A DNA stretch of 13,220 nucleotides, taken from DASZHJ01 sp035581425 (GTDB lineage Bacteria > Pseudomonadota > Alphaproteobacteria > ATCC43930 > CGMCC-115725). The first letter of the stretch is position 1, and every line of letters starts with the position of its first letter. Position numbers and translations under genes: made by a program. Shown piece after piece: positions 6,522 to 13,220 of this stretch. The notes beneath the pieces are model-generated. The model saw nothing but the letters and a program-made list of their open reading frames with translations, was not told the origin of the DNA and searched no databases. The DNA is taken from contig DATJVP010000030.1 of NCBI GenBank assembly GCA_035581425.1, positions 1 to 13,220 of the forward strand. The letters are read 5' to 3'.

Positions 6522-8570
6522 CTACATCACGTAGCAGAGTCGGAGGGCGTCGAGGATCGCGGAATGGATGTTGCGGCTCGCAACCGCATCGCCAATCCGA
6601 TGCAGCTCGAATGAATCAGATCTTGCGTGGGGCTGCGGCCTGCCTGAAAGCAACGTATCCAGGTCGGTCACGCCATTATTCCGGGCTTCCGACCGCAGCT
6701 CGCGGTAGAGCGCATCGGCCGGGATCGTCCCGCGCTCCACGACGATCTGCTCGGCCGAGAACTCGAGCGTGTCGCGGGTCATGAGATTGCGGAATGTCGC
6801 GACCAGGCGGTTTCCACGGCGCTCGACCTTCTCGATCTCGTGATCGAAGGTCGTGGCCAGGCCGATCTCGTAAGCGCGCTTCTTCCAGATCGCGCGCTCG
6901 GCATAAGTGAGCTCCTGCGCGAGCTGGGCATCGATCGAGACAAATCGCACTTTTCGCCCCGGCGCCACCGCCAGTTCCGCCGCTTGCGGCGCCGGATGCC
7001 GGCCGGTGCCGTCATAGATGATGATGTCGCTTGCCAGAGGCGTTCCCCCGGCGATCGCATCCCACACGCTCGTGCAATGCTCGGCGCCGGGAATCCATTC
7101 GATATCCGGTGTCCCGCCGGTGGCGATGATGACGACATCGGGCTTTTCGCCCAGCACGTCCGCTCGCTCCGCGTAGGCATTGAGCCGCACCTCGACCCCA
7201 AGCCGCTCCAACTCGTGCCGGCGCCAATCGACGATGCCCAGGATGTCCTTGCGCCAGCTCGCGCGCGCCGCCAGCAGAATTTGTCCCCCCAAGCGATCGG
7301 CGGCCTCGAACAATACGACATGATGACCTCGCTCTGCGCTGACCCGAGCGGCCTCCAATCCCGCGGGGCCGCCGCCGACCACGACGATCCCGCGGCCCGG
7401 GCGCTCGGCACGCGCGATACTCTGCGGCAGCATGCCTTCCCGGCCGGTCGCGGGATTGTGGATGCAGTGGGGCCGGTATTGCGACTGGCAATGCGTTGCG
7501 CCGACGCAGGGCCGGATCAGTTCCTCCTGCCCCGCTTCGAGCTTCGCGACGATATTGGGGTCGGCGATGTGGGCGCGCGTCATCGCGACCATGTCCAGCA
7601 GGCCCTCGCGGATGGCATGGCGCGCCGTTGCGATGTCGGCGATGCGCGCCGCATGGAACACCGGCAATTTGACCTCGCGTTTGAACTCGCCGACGCGTCT
7701 CAGCCATGGTGCAAGCGGCGACGCCATGCCGGGCATGTTGTCGACGGCGAGACCGATCTCCGTGTCCATGCGGCCGTAGATGGCATTGAAGAAATCGAGG
7801 AATCCCGCGCGCTCGAAGACGTGCGCGATTTCCACGCATTCCTCGAACCCCATATCGCCCGGCGACTGGCCTTCGTCGATGACGTAGCGGAATCCCACCA
7901 GGAACTTATCGCCGACCTGCCGGCGAATTTCTTCGAACACCATAAGGCCGAAGCGGCACCGGTTTGCGAGAGAGCCGCCGTAGCCGTCGCTGCGATGATT
8001 GGTCTTGGGCGACAGGAACTGGCCGATGAGGTGACCGCCCGCAAGGGTTTCTATGCCATCGAGCCCGCCCTTCTTGCAGCGCAACGCCGCCGCGCCGAAC
8101 GCCTTTACGACGCGGTGGATGTCGTCCTCGTCCATCTCCTTCGGAAAGCTGCGGTGCAGGGTTTCTCGCACCGGCGACGGCGCGATGGTCGGAAGCCAAT
8201 TCGTCGCATAGGGCTCGCCGCGGCGGCCGAGATGAGTGATCTGGCACATGAGAGCCGCGCCGTGTGCGTGAATGCGTTCGGAGAATTGCTCGAGAAAGGG
8301 AATGATCTCGTCGACGCCGACATTGAGCTGGCGGAAGACATTCGGGGAATCCGGGGCCACGTTGGAGGAACCGCCGAACATCGTCAGCGCGATGCCGCCG
8401 CGCGCCTTCCCCTCGTGGTAGAGCTGGTAGCGCTCGACGGGCATACCGTCTATTTCGAGACCCGCGGCGTGGCTCGTGCTCATCACTCGATTCTTCAGCC
8501 GCACGTGCTTGATTTGCAGCGGCTGCAACAGCGGATCGCGATGGGCGCGTGCGACGGGATCGGCGGACAT
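6522..8570 (-). CDS. OYE-type flavoenzyme with FAD/NAD domains, probable N-methyl amino acid/betaine demethylase family
   Basis: 682-residue cytoplasmic flavoenzyme built like trimethylamine dehydrogenase and 2,4-dienoyl-CoA reductase. Residues 1-350 form an old-yellow-enzyme (FMN) TIM barrel with ITHLGRRG (111-118), DGIETLAGGHLIGQFLSP (171-188) and DGYGGSLANRCRF (195-207). A cysteine segment of the iron-sulfur type follows (Cys355, Cys361, Cys369). Next come the FAD-binding VVGGGPAG (397-404), a second nucleotide-binding region with IIYDGTGRHPAPQAAE (517-532), and the FAD-closing RIGDAV (658-663). From memory, the GHLI..F.SP, CVGA...C...CIHN.ATGRE and YDGTGRH.A patterns fit the dimethylglycine/stachydrine/N-methylproline demethylase branch better than the fatty-acid reductases. 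ATG 8570 starts four bases after the upstream ATPase stop; a longer frame would overlap that gene by about 200 bases. The second family cysteine is Ala358 and the last spacer is short. Family is firm, substrate inferred. Confidence 0.85.
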   Translation of the reverse strand: MSADPVARAHRDPLLQPLQIKHVRLKNRVMSTSHAAGLEIDGMPVERYQLYHEGKARGGIALTMFGGSSNVAPDSPNVFRQLNVGVDEIIPFLEQFSERIHAHGAALMCQITHLGRRGEPYATNWLPTIAPSPVRETLHRSFPKEMDEDDIHRVVKAFGAAALRCKKGGLDGIETLAGGHLIGQFLSPKTNHRSDGYGGSLANRCRFGLMVFEEIRRQVGDKFLVGFRYVIDEGQSPGDMGFEECVEIAHVFERAGFLDFFNAIYGRMDTEIGLAVDNMPGMASPLAPWLRRVGEFKREVKLPVFHAARIADIATARHAIREGLLDMVAMTRAHIADPNIVAKLEAGQEELIRPCVGATHCQSQYRPHCIHNPATGREGMLPQSIARAERPGRGIVVVGGGPAGLEAARVSAERGHHVVLFEAADRLGGQILLAARASWRKDILGIVDWRRHELERLGVEVRLNAYAERADVLGEKPDVVIIATGGTPDIEWIPGAEHCTSVWDAIAGGTPLASDIIIYDGTGRHPAPQAAELAVAPGRKVRFVSIDAQLAQELTYAERAIWKKRAYEIGLATTFDHEIEKVERRGNRLVATFRNLMTRDTLEFSAEQIVVERGTIPADALYRELRSEARNNGVTDLDTLLSGRPQPHARSDSFELHRIGDAVASRNIHSAILDALRLCYVM

Positions 8571-8574
8571 CTTG

Positions 8575-9579
8575 CTAGGCCTTCGTATGATGGAGATTGG
8601 GAGACTCGCTCGCTGAGGCAAGCTCCCGCCAGCGATAACACGCGACGGCATGACCGTCGCCGGCGGTATCGAGCGGAGGCTGCGCCTCGGCACAACTCGG
8701 GATCGCATGGGGACAGCGCGAGGCGTAGCGACACCCGACAGCGGACGGCGGAGCCGCGACAGGATCTGCATCCGCAGCCCCGGCCATGTGCTCGTCCAAT
8801 GTCCCCAACAGCGCCTTGGTGTAAGGGTGCCGCGGTGCGCCGAAGATCTCGTCGGTCGATCCCAGCTCTACCAGCCGGCCAAAATACATGACCCCAATGC
8901 GATGGCAGAGATAGCGCGCTACATAGAGATCGTGCGTGATGAACAGGATCGAGAACGCGCTCGTGCTTTGCACGTCTTTCAGCAAGTTCAGGATCTGCGC
9001 GCGGACAGAGACATCGAGCTTGGACACGGCTTCATCCGCCACCAGCAGGCTCGGCGAGAGCGTGAGCGCCCGCCCGATCGCGACCCGCTGTAGCTGCCCC
9101 CCTGAGAGCTCGTGCGGAAAGCGATCGCGGAAGGCAGGCGACAGGCCCACGCGCGCGAGCATCTTCTCGACCTCGCGCGGTATATCCTCGGGAAGACAAA
9201 TCCGATGCAGGCGCAGCGGAAGGGAGAGCGCCTCGAATACGGTCTGACGGGGATTGAAGGACGAAAGTGGGTCCTGGAACACCATCTGCAAGTGACGCCG
9301 GTAGGGTCGAAGTCCGCGCTCGCTCAGCCCGGCTAGATTGACGTCATTGAAGAGAATCCGGCCGTCGCTGGGACGATAGAGCCGCAGCAACGCCTTCGCG
9401 AGCGTGGTCTTGCCGCTCCCGGATTCGCCGACGATGCCGAGGACCTCGCCGACGCGGACATCGAGCGTGACGTCGTCGACGGCGCGGAAGTGACGTGTTT
9501 CGCCATCTCCGTGCCTGCCCCCTGGAAACGCCACCGAGAGATTCTCCAGCCGCACCAGATGTTGCGTCGCGGCGCTCAT
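8575..9579 (-). CDS. Peptide/opine-type ABC importer ATPase, DppF/OppF-like
   Basis: One of two ATPases that drive the Dpp/Opp-type importer. The 334-residue product has Walker A GESGSGKTT (51-59), Q-loop VFQDP (Q102), signature LSGGQLQR (158-165), Walker B with D182-E183, and switch H216 (ITHD). It ends in the oligopeptide-transporter C-terminal domain with cysteines C283, C289, C296 and C314 (GCRYASRCP...SC...AC). The Walker B/D-loop reads VADEAVSKLD, where this family usually has DEPVSALD; the catalytic Glu is kept. The start ATG 9579 has a strong GGAGGGGAG ribosome site just upstream and shares ATGA with the stop of the other ATPase. The demethylase-like gene follows after four bases. Confidence 0.93.
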   Translation of the reverse strand: MSAATQHLVRLENLSVAFPGGRHGDGETRHFRAVDDVTLDVRVGEVLGIVGESGSGKTTLAKALLRLYRPSDGRILFNDVNLAGLSERGLRPYRRHLQMVFQDPLSSFNPRQTVFEALSLPLRLHRICLPEDIPREVEKMLARVGLSPAFRDRFPHELSGGQLQRVAIGRALTLSPSLLVADEAVSKLDVSVRAQILNLLKDVQSTSAFSILFITHDLYVARYLCHRIGVMYFGRLVELGSTDEIFGAPRHPYTKALLGTLDEHMAGAADADPVAAPPSAVGCRYASRCPHAIPSCAEAQPPLDTAGDGHAVACYRWRELASASESPNLHHTKA

Positions 9580-10553
9580 CTCCCCTCCACCAGGAAACAG
9601 CGCGTCTGATGCGGGGCCGAACCGAACATCGCCGGCTCGGAGGCGCGGCAGCGATCCATCACGTGAGCGCATCGTGGAGAGAAGAGACAGCCGGAAGGCG
9701 GCGCTGCGAGATTTGGAAGCTCGCCCGCGATTTCGCGGAGCCGGGCGGCTCTGCCCCTAAGCGACGTGGCGGTGGCGATCAGTCCTTGCGTATAGGGATG
9801 CCGAGGCGCCGCAAAAAGCTCTCGCGTAGGTCCGATCTCGACGATCTCGCCCGCGTACATCACGGCGATCCGGTCGCAGAGCTCCGCCGCAACAGTCATG
9901 TCGTGAGTGATGAATAGGAACGCCGCCTTTAGCCGGCTCTGGAGCCGCCGGAATAGGCCGAGGATCTGGCGCTCCACGATGTTGTCGAGATTCGTGGTCG
10001 GCTCGTCCGCGATGATGAGGTCGGGCTCGAGAGCAAGGACCATCGCGATCAGGATGCGTTGCGCCATGCCCCCGCTGAGCTGGTGCGGGTAAAGCCGCAG
10101 CACGCGCTCGGGTCGGGGAATGCCGACAGCCTGAAGGGCGGCCGAGGCGGGCTCGCGCCACGCGGCGTCCGCCCCTCCGCGTCTGCGTATGATCTCGCGC
10201 AGATGCCATTCTACGCGCTTGGCGGGATTGAAGGCGCCTACCGGATTCTGGAAGATCATGGCGATGCGGCGCCCGCGGAGCTCCTGGAACTTCCGGTCAT
10301 CGAGATCTCGGAGGTCGATGCCATCGAAACGCAAGACTGCGCTCGAGACGCGCGCGTTGATCGGCAGCAGACGAAGCATCGAGAGGCCCGTTACGGTCTT
10401 GCCCGAACCCGATTCCCCGATTAGCCCGAGCATCTCGCCGCGTGCGATGGTGAGATCGAGGCCGCGCACGACTTCGATGCTGCCGCCATGGAGATGGAAC
10501 CGAGTCCGCAAGTCGCGGACCTCCATGACCGACTGGGACGCGGGGCCGCTCAT
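9576..10553 (-). CDS. Peptide/opine-type ABC importer ATPase, DppD/OppD-like
   Basis: Partner ATPase of the same importer, 325 residues. Motifs: Walker A GESGSGKT (46-53), Q-loop FQNP (Q102), signature LSGGMAQR (159-166), Walker B LIIADEP (179-185), D-loop TTNLD (186-190), switch H217 (ITHDM). The C-terminal oligopeptide-transporter domain (about 245-325) contains HPYTQGL and the cysteine set C289, C295, C302 and C319; equivalent cysteines in some OppD/DppD proteins hold an iron-sulfur cluster. ATG 10553 overlaps the permease C stop (ATGA) and the gene's stop overlaps the next ATPase start, so all are translationally linked. Separate D and F ATPases are standard for Dpp/Opp systems. Confidence 0.93.
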   Translation of the reverse strand: MSGPASQSVMEVRDLRTRFHLHGGSIEVVRGLDLTIARGEMLGLIGESGSGKTVTGLSMLRLLPINARVSSAVLRFDGIDLRDLDDRKFQELRGRRIAMIFQNPVGAFNPAKRVEWHLREIIRRRGGADAAWREPASAALQAVGIPRPERVLRLYPHQLSGGMAQRILIAMVLALEPDLIIADEPTTNLDNIVERQILGLFRRLQSRLKAAFLFITHDMTVAAELCDRIAVMYAGEIVEIGPTRELFAAPRHPYTQGLIATATSLRGRAARLREIAGELPNLAAPPSGCLFSPRCAHVMDRCRASEPAMFGSAPHQTRCFLVEGR

Positions 10554-11416
10554 TGCTGGGCCCTTTGGCGCAGGCGCGGATCCATGAGATCGCGGAGCCC
10601 ATCGCCGAAGAGGTTCAGCCCCAGCAAGGCGCAGGAGATCGCAACGCCTGTCATCGTGAGCACCCAAGGCGCGCGCTGAAAATACTCGCGGCCGTCCGCC
10701 ATGATGACCCCGAGCGATGCCGTCGGCGGCTGGACGCCGACGCCGAGGAAGCTCAAACCGGCCTCGATCACGATACCGAAGGCAATGCCTATCGTGGCCT
10801 GCACGATGAGAGGGGCCGCGATGTTCGGGAGAATCTCGCGCAGCAGGATCAGCAGCGGAGGCTCCGCCATCAGCCGTGCGGCCTGCACGAAGGGCTCCTC
10901 GCGCACAAGCAAAGTCATGTTACGTGCGAGGCGGGCGAATATCGGGAAATATGTGAGCGCGATCGCCACCGACACATTGGCGGCGCCGAAACCCAGGACA
11001 ACCATCAGGAATAGCGCAAGCACGAAAGATGGAAACGCGAAGAGGAGGTCGGCGAAACGCATGAGAACGACATCGGCAGCACCGCCCTTATAGGCCGATG
11101 TCATGCCAAGGGCAGTGCCGACGGCGGCGGCAATTGCGATGCCGGCTGCGCTCACCACCAGAGACACACGCGCGCCGTAGAGCACGCGGGTGAGCACGTC
11201 GCGGCCGAAGGAATCGGTGCCGAACAGATGCTGCCAGGATGGCGGCGACAGCAAATCCATGAAGTCCGCGTGATCGGGGCCGTAAGGCATGAGCGCCGCG
11301 CCCAGAGTGCAGGCGACGAGCACGAAGAGCGTGACCCCCGCGCCCAGCAGCGCCGTGGGATTGACCAGGAAGGCCGCGAGAAGCCGGCCGTATCGCGCGC
11401 GGCGGCGCGGCGTCAT
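10550..11416 (-). CDS. Peptide/opine-type ABC importer permease, DppC/OppC-like
   Basis: Inner-membrane subunit of 288 residues. It begins with a short basic cytoplasmic N-terminus and a first helix (about 17-40, LLGAGVTLFVLVACTLGAAL). The family signature HLFGTDSFGRDVLTR (63-77) precedes the BPD_transp_1 core. The coupling loop is around EEPFVQAARLMAEPP (173-187), with the conserved EAGLSFLGVGVQPP (218-231) and the C-terminal GDGLRDLMDPRLR (271-283). Start ATG 11416 has GGAG six bases upstream and overlaps the permease B stop (ATGA). The longer frame starting near 11722 runs inside permease B and is rejected. It pairs with permease B to make the channel. Confidence 0.93.
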   Translation of the reverse strand: MTPRRRARYGRLLAAFLVNPTALLGAGVTLFVLVACTLGAALMPYGPDHADFMDLLSPPSWQHLFGTDSFGRDVLTRVLYGARVSLVVSAAGIAIAAAVGTALGMTSAYKGGAADVVLMRFADLLFAFPSFVLALFLMVVLGFGAANVSVAIALTYFPIFARLARNMTLLVREEPFVQAARLMAEPPLLILLREILPNIAAPLIVQATIGIAFGIVIEAGLSFLGVGVQPPTASLGVIMADGREYFQRAPWVLTMTGVAISCALLGLNLFGDGLRDLMDPRLRQRAQQ

Positions 11417-12369
11417 ATCGATCTCCGGGGATCGAGCGCGACGCAAATGAAATCGACGGCGAGATTGACCAGCAACACGACGGTCAGGAACACGATCGTG
11501 CAGGCGAGCACCGTCGGGTAGTCGCGCGCGAACGCGGCATCGACCATGAGCGATCCCAGTCCTTGGATGCCGAAGATGCGCTCGATCACCACGACACCGC
11601 CGAGAAGGTATCGAATCTGCAACCCGATGATGGTGACGTAAGGGATGAGCGCGTTCCGAAAGATGTAGTGGACGAACACGAAGGGTGCGGGAAAGCCGAA
11701 GGACTGCGCGACGACCACGCATTCGCGGCTGGCCGCTTCCAGGAGAGAGGTCCGGAGCATGCGGGAGAACACCGCCGCCATCGGCGCCGCAATCGCAACC
11801 GCCGGGAGGAATCCGCTATAAAGCGCACCTATCGGGGATTCCATCGGCGAGACGAAGCCGTAGGCGGGAAAAATGTGCCACCCCAGTGCGAAGGCGAAGA
11901 CCAGCATATAGCTGAGCCAGAAATCCGGCATCGAGATGCCGAGCACCGCGATCGAGGTTGCGATCGTGTCGGCGGCACGGCCGCGCCGAAGTGCCGCAAT
12001 GGTGCCCATGGTCAATGAAATCCCGACCGCGATCAGAACAGCGTAGAGACCCACGAAAGCGGTGATCGGGAGACGCTGTGCGATGAGTTGCGAGATCGGA
12101 ATTCCGCCGGCGATCGTGAGGGACCGGCCGAAATCCCCGCGCAGCATGCCGCTGAGCCAGATCCAGAATTGCGCCAGGAAGGGCTCATCGAGGTGGTGTG
12201 CGTGGCGGAAGGCCGCGACCGCCTCCGGCCGCGCATTCTCGCCCAGCACGGCCAGCGCGGGGTCGCCGCCTGCCGCCCGCATCACGAAGTACACGACGAG
12301 AGCACCGGCGAGAACGGTGAGCGCGGCGCCGGCGAGCCTACCGGCGAGATAGAGCGCGGATCTCGGCAC
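11413..12369 (-). CDS. Peptide/opine-type ABC importer permease, DppB/OppB-like
   Basis: Inner-membrane subunit, 318 residues from a GTG start. The first helix (about 6-30) leads into the long periplasmic loop typical of DppB, with RPEAVAAFRHAHHLDEPFLAQF (47-68) and GDFGRSL (78-84). The membrane core follows: six-helix type, RMLRTSLLEA (203-212) in the coupling loop, VIERIFGIQGLG (261-272), YPTV (284-287) and the C-terminal ALDPRRS. GTG 12369 is preferred over TTG 12372 because AGGGAG lies five bases upstream of GTG but only two upstream of TTG. The first internal Met is inside helix 1 and cannot be the start. It is 60 bases downstream of the binding-protein stop, with a hairpin in between, and overlaps permease C by ATGA. 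Confidence 0.9.
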   Translation of the reverse strand: MPRSALYLAGRLAGAALTVLAGALVVYFVMRAAGGDPALAVLGENARPEAVAAFRHAHHLDEPFLAQFWIWLSGMLRGDFGRSLTIAGGIPISQLIAQRLPITAFVGLYAVLIAVGISLTMGTIAALRRGRAADTIATSIAVLGISMPDFWLSYMLVFAFALGWHIFPAYGFVSPMESPIGALYSGFLPAVAIAAPMAAVFSRMLRTSLLEAASRECVVVAQSFGFPAPFVFVHYIFRNALIPYVTIIGLQIRYLLGGVVVIERIFGIQGLGSLMVDAAFARDYPTVLACTIVFLTVVLLVNLAVDFICVALDPRRSI

Positions 12370-12374
12370 CAAGA

Positions 12375-12380
12375 CTCCCT
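12375..12380 (-). promoter_or_regulatory. Ribosome binding site deciding the GTG start of permease B
   Basis: AGGGAG on the minus strand sits five bases before GTG 12369 and only two before TTG 12372. Spacing favours the GTG start; no in-frame ATG is available before the first membrane helix. Confidence 0.6.
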
Positions 12381-12405
12381 GTCGACAAGCTATCCGGGCC
12401 GCCTC

Positions 12406-12425
12406 CCCGCGCCAGCGGGCGCGGG
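12406..12425 (-). promoter_or_regulatory. Intercistronic hairpin between binding-protein and permease B genes
   Basis: CCCGCGCC (12406-12413) and GGCGCGGG (12418-12425) make a perfect, all-G/C eight-base-pair stem with a four-base loop, starting five bases after the binding-protein stop. There is no T-run on the minus strand. Such hairpins after a first-position binding-protein gene commonly block 3' decay or cause partial termination, keeping binding protein in excess over the membrane subunits. That role is inferred here. Confidence 0.55.
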
Positions 12426-12429
12426 AACG

Positions 12430-13220
12430 TCACGTCATCTGGATCGCAGCGAACTGGTCGCCGAAATTGGAATACGGCAGCTGGGTGAAGCCTTGTACTC
12501 GGGTGGTCATGAGGTTGTGGATGTTGGAGCAGAAGCACGGCAGCACCGCCGCCTCTTCGATCGCGATGCTCTCGGCGGTTTTGTAGATCTCGCCGCGCTT
12601 CTTCAGATCGAGCTCCGCCCGTCCTTGCTCCGTGAGTTCGTCGAGCTTGGCATTGCTATAGCCGTAGAAATTGCGCCAGCCCTTGGTGCTGAGGATCTCG
12701 CCGATATACTCGTCGGGATCGACCGGCCCGAGCCAACCCCAGACGCTCGCGAGGAAATCGCCGGACTTCTGCCGTTGGAAGACCGTGTTGGCCTCGTTCA
12801 CCTCGACCGTGAACTTGGTGCCGAGCGTCTGGTTCACTTGCAGTGCGAACACCTCGACGATGCGCTTCCACCAGCTCGAGCCCCAAGTGAGAGTGGGAAT
12901 CTCGCCGAAGCCGCTCGCGTATTTCGACTTCGCAAGCTCCGCCTTTGCGCGCTCGGCATTGAATTGCGCGGTCTCGCGCGGCTTGGTGTCGTAGGCATAG
13001 GCGAGCGAGGGCGGAATGAGTCCTTGCGACGGCACGCCCTCGCCGAACAGCACCACCTTCACCATCGCGCCGCGGTCGAACGCCATCGATACCGCGCGGC
13101 GGAAATGCACGTCGTCGAAGGGCGGCTTGCGATGGTTCATGGAGATGAAGCGGCAGTTCATGCCGGGCTGACGCAGGACCTTGATGGTCTTGTCCTGCTC
13201 GAGCGCGGGAACGTCCGCGA
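12430..13220 (-). CDS. Peptide/opine-type periplasmic binding protein (SBP_bac_5), N-terminal part outside window
   Basis: C-terminal 262 residues of the extracytoplasmic binding protein of the Dpp/Opp-type importer. The frame stays open to the window edge at 13220, so the true start, signal peptide and first domain lie beyond it; Met codons near 13161 are internal. Family features seen: the FMSMN-like segment RFISMNHRKPPFDDVHFRRAVSMAFDR, the VPSQGLIPP stretch typical of DppA/OppA relatives, a WGWLGPVDPDEYIGEIL segment, YSNAKLDELTEQGR, and a C-terminal PCFCSNIHNLMTTRVQGF. SBP_bac_5 proteins bind peptides, opines, nickel complexes or other small molecules; Trp- and Cys-containing pocket residues do not reveal the ligand. 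It is the first visible gene of the leftward operon. Confidence 0.9.
   Translation of the reverse strand, partial: ADVPALEQDKTIKVLRQPGMNCRFISMNHRKPPFDDVHFRRAVSMAFDRGAMVKVVLFGEGVPSQGLIPPSLAYAYDTKPRETAQFNAERAKAELAKSKYASGFGEIPTLTWGSSWWKRIVEVFALQVNQTLGTKFTVEVNEANTVFQRQKSGDFLASVWGWLGPVDPDEYIGEILSTKGWRNFYGYSNAKLDELTEQGRAELDLKKRGEIYKTAESIAIEEAAVLPCFCSNIHNLMTTRVQGFTQLPYSNFGDQFAAIQMT

Noticed and set aside
8571..8771. N-terminal extension of the flavoenzyme upstream of ATG 8570
   Set aside because: It would overlap the ATPase gene by about 200 bases with Arg/Pro/Ser-rich sequence. ATG 8570 gives the expected OYE N-terminus (LLQPLQIKHVRLKNRV).
6840..8891. 683-codon plus-strand frame opposite the flavoenzyme
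   Set aside because: It is an antisense shadow caused by high GC. It lacks any family motif, while the minus strand has a full set of flavoenzyme motifs.
1..13220. CRISPR array, insertion sequence or integron
   Set aside because: No regularly spaced repeats, transposase motifs or flanking terminal repeats were seen on either strand.

Overview
The window is GC-rich, with strong G/C preference at third codon positions. It is packed with two ABC importer operons that converge on a small outer-membrane lipoprotein gene. The gene content, the Gram-negative lipoprotein and the codon use point to a proteobacterium, most likely a soil- or plant-associated alphaproteobacterium. That assignment is an inference from style; no rRNA or marker gene is present. 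I see no mobile elements, tRNAs, rRNAs or CRISPR arrays, and no transcriptional regulator.

Left part, plus strand (about 47-5285): a complete importer of the nitrate/sulfonate/taurine (NMT1/SsuA/TauA) type. It comprises one ATPase, two different permeases of 250 residues each, and a secreted binding protein. A short-chain dehydrogenase and an iron/2-oxoglutarate-type oxygenase of the isopenicillin N synthase fold follow directly. The first three genes overlap by four bases (ATGA). The binding-protein gene comes after a small hairpin and has its own strong ribosome binding site. The dehydrogenase and oxygenase are coupled by a one-base overlap. The likely logic is uptake of a small organic compound followed by its oxidation; the substrate cannot be read from sequence.

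Middle (5286-6521): about 370 bases without a confident gene, an OmpA-like peptidoglycan-associated lipoprotein (5653-6237) with a hairpin in its leader, and a convergent gap holding a long, nearly perfect inverted repeat.

Right part, minus strand (13220 down to 6522): a peptide/opine-type (Dpp/Opp) importer in the order binding protein (cut by the window edge), permease B, permease C, ATPase D, ATPase F. It ends in a 682-residue flavoenzyme of the old-yellow-enzyme plus FAD/NAD domain class (trimethylamine dehydrogenase / 2,4-dienoyl-CoA reductase architecture). That enzyme most resembles the branch that demethylates N-methylated amino acids and betaines. Neighbouring reading frames overlap by four bases, or are four bases apart at the last junction, so importer and enzyme are almost certainly one transcript. 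The best working idea is uptake of an N-methylated or similar nitrogenous compound and its demethylation in the cytoplasm. The enzyme's iron-sulfur cysteine motif is unusual, with only three of four cysteines and a shortened last spacer.
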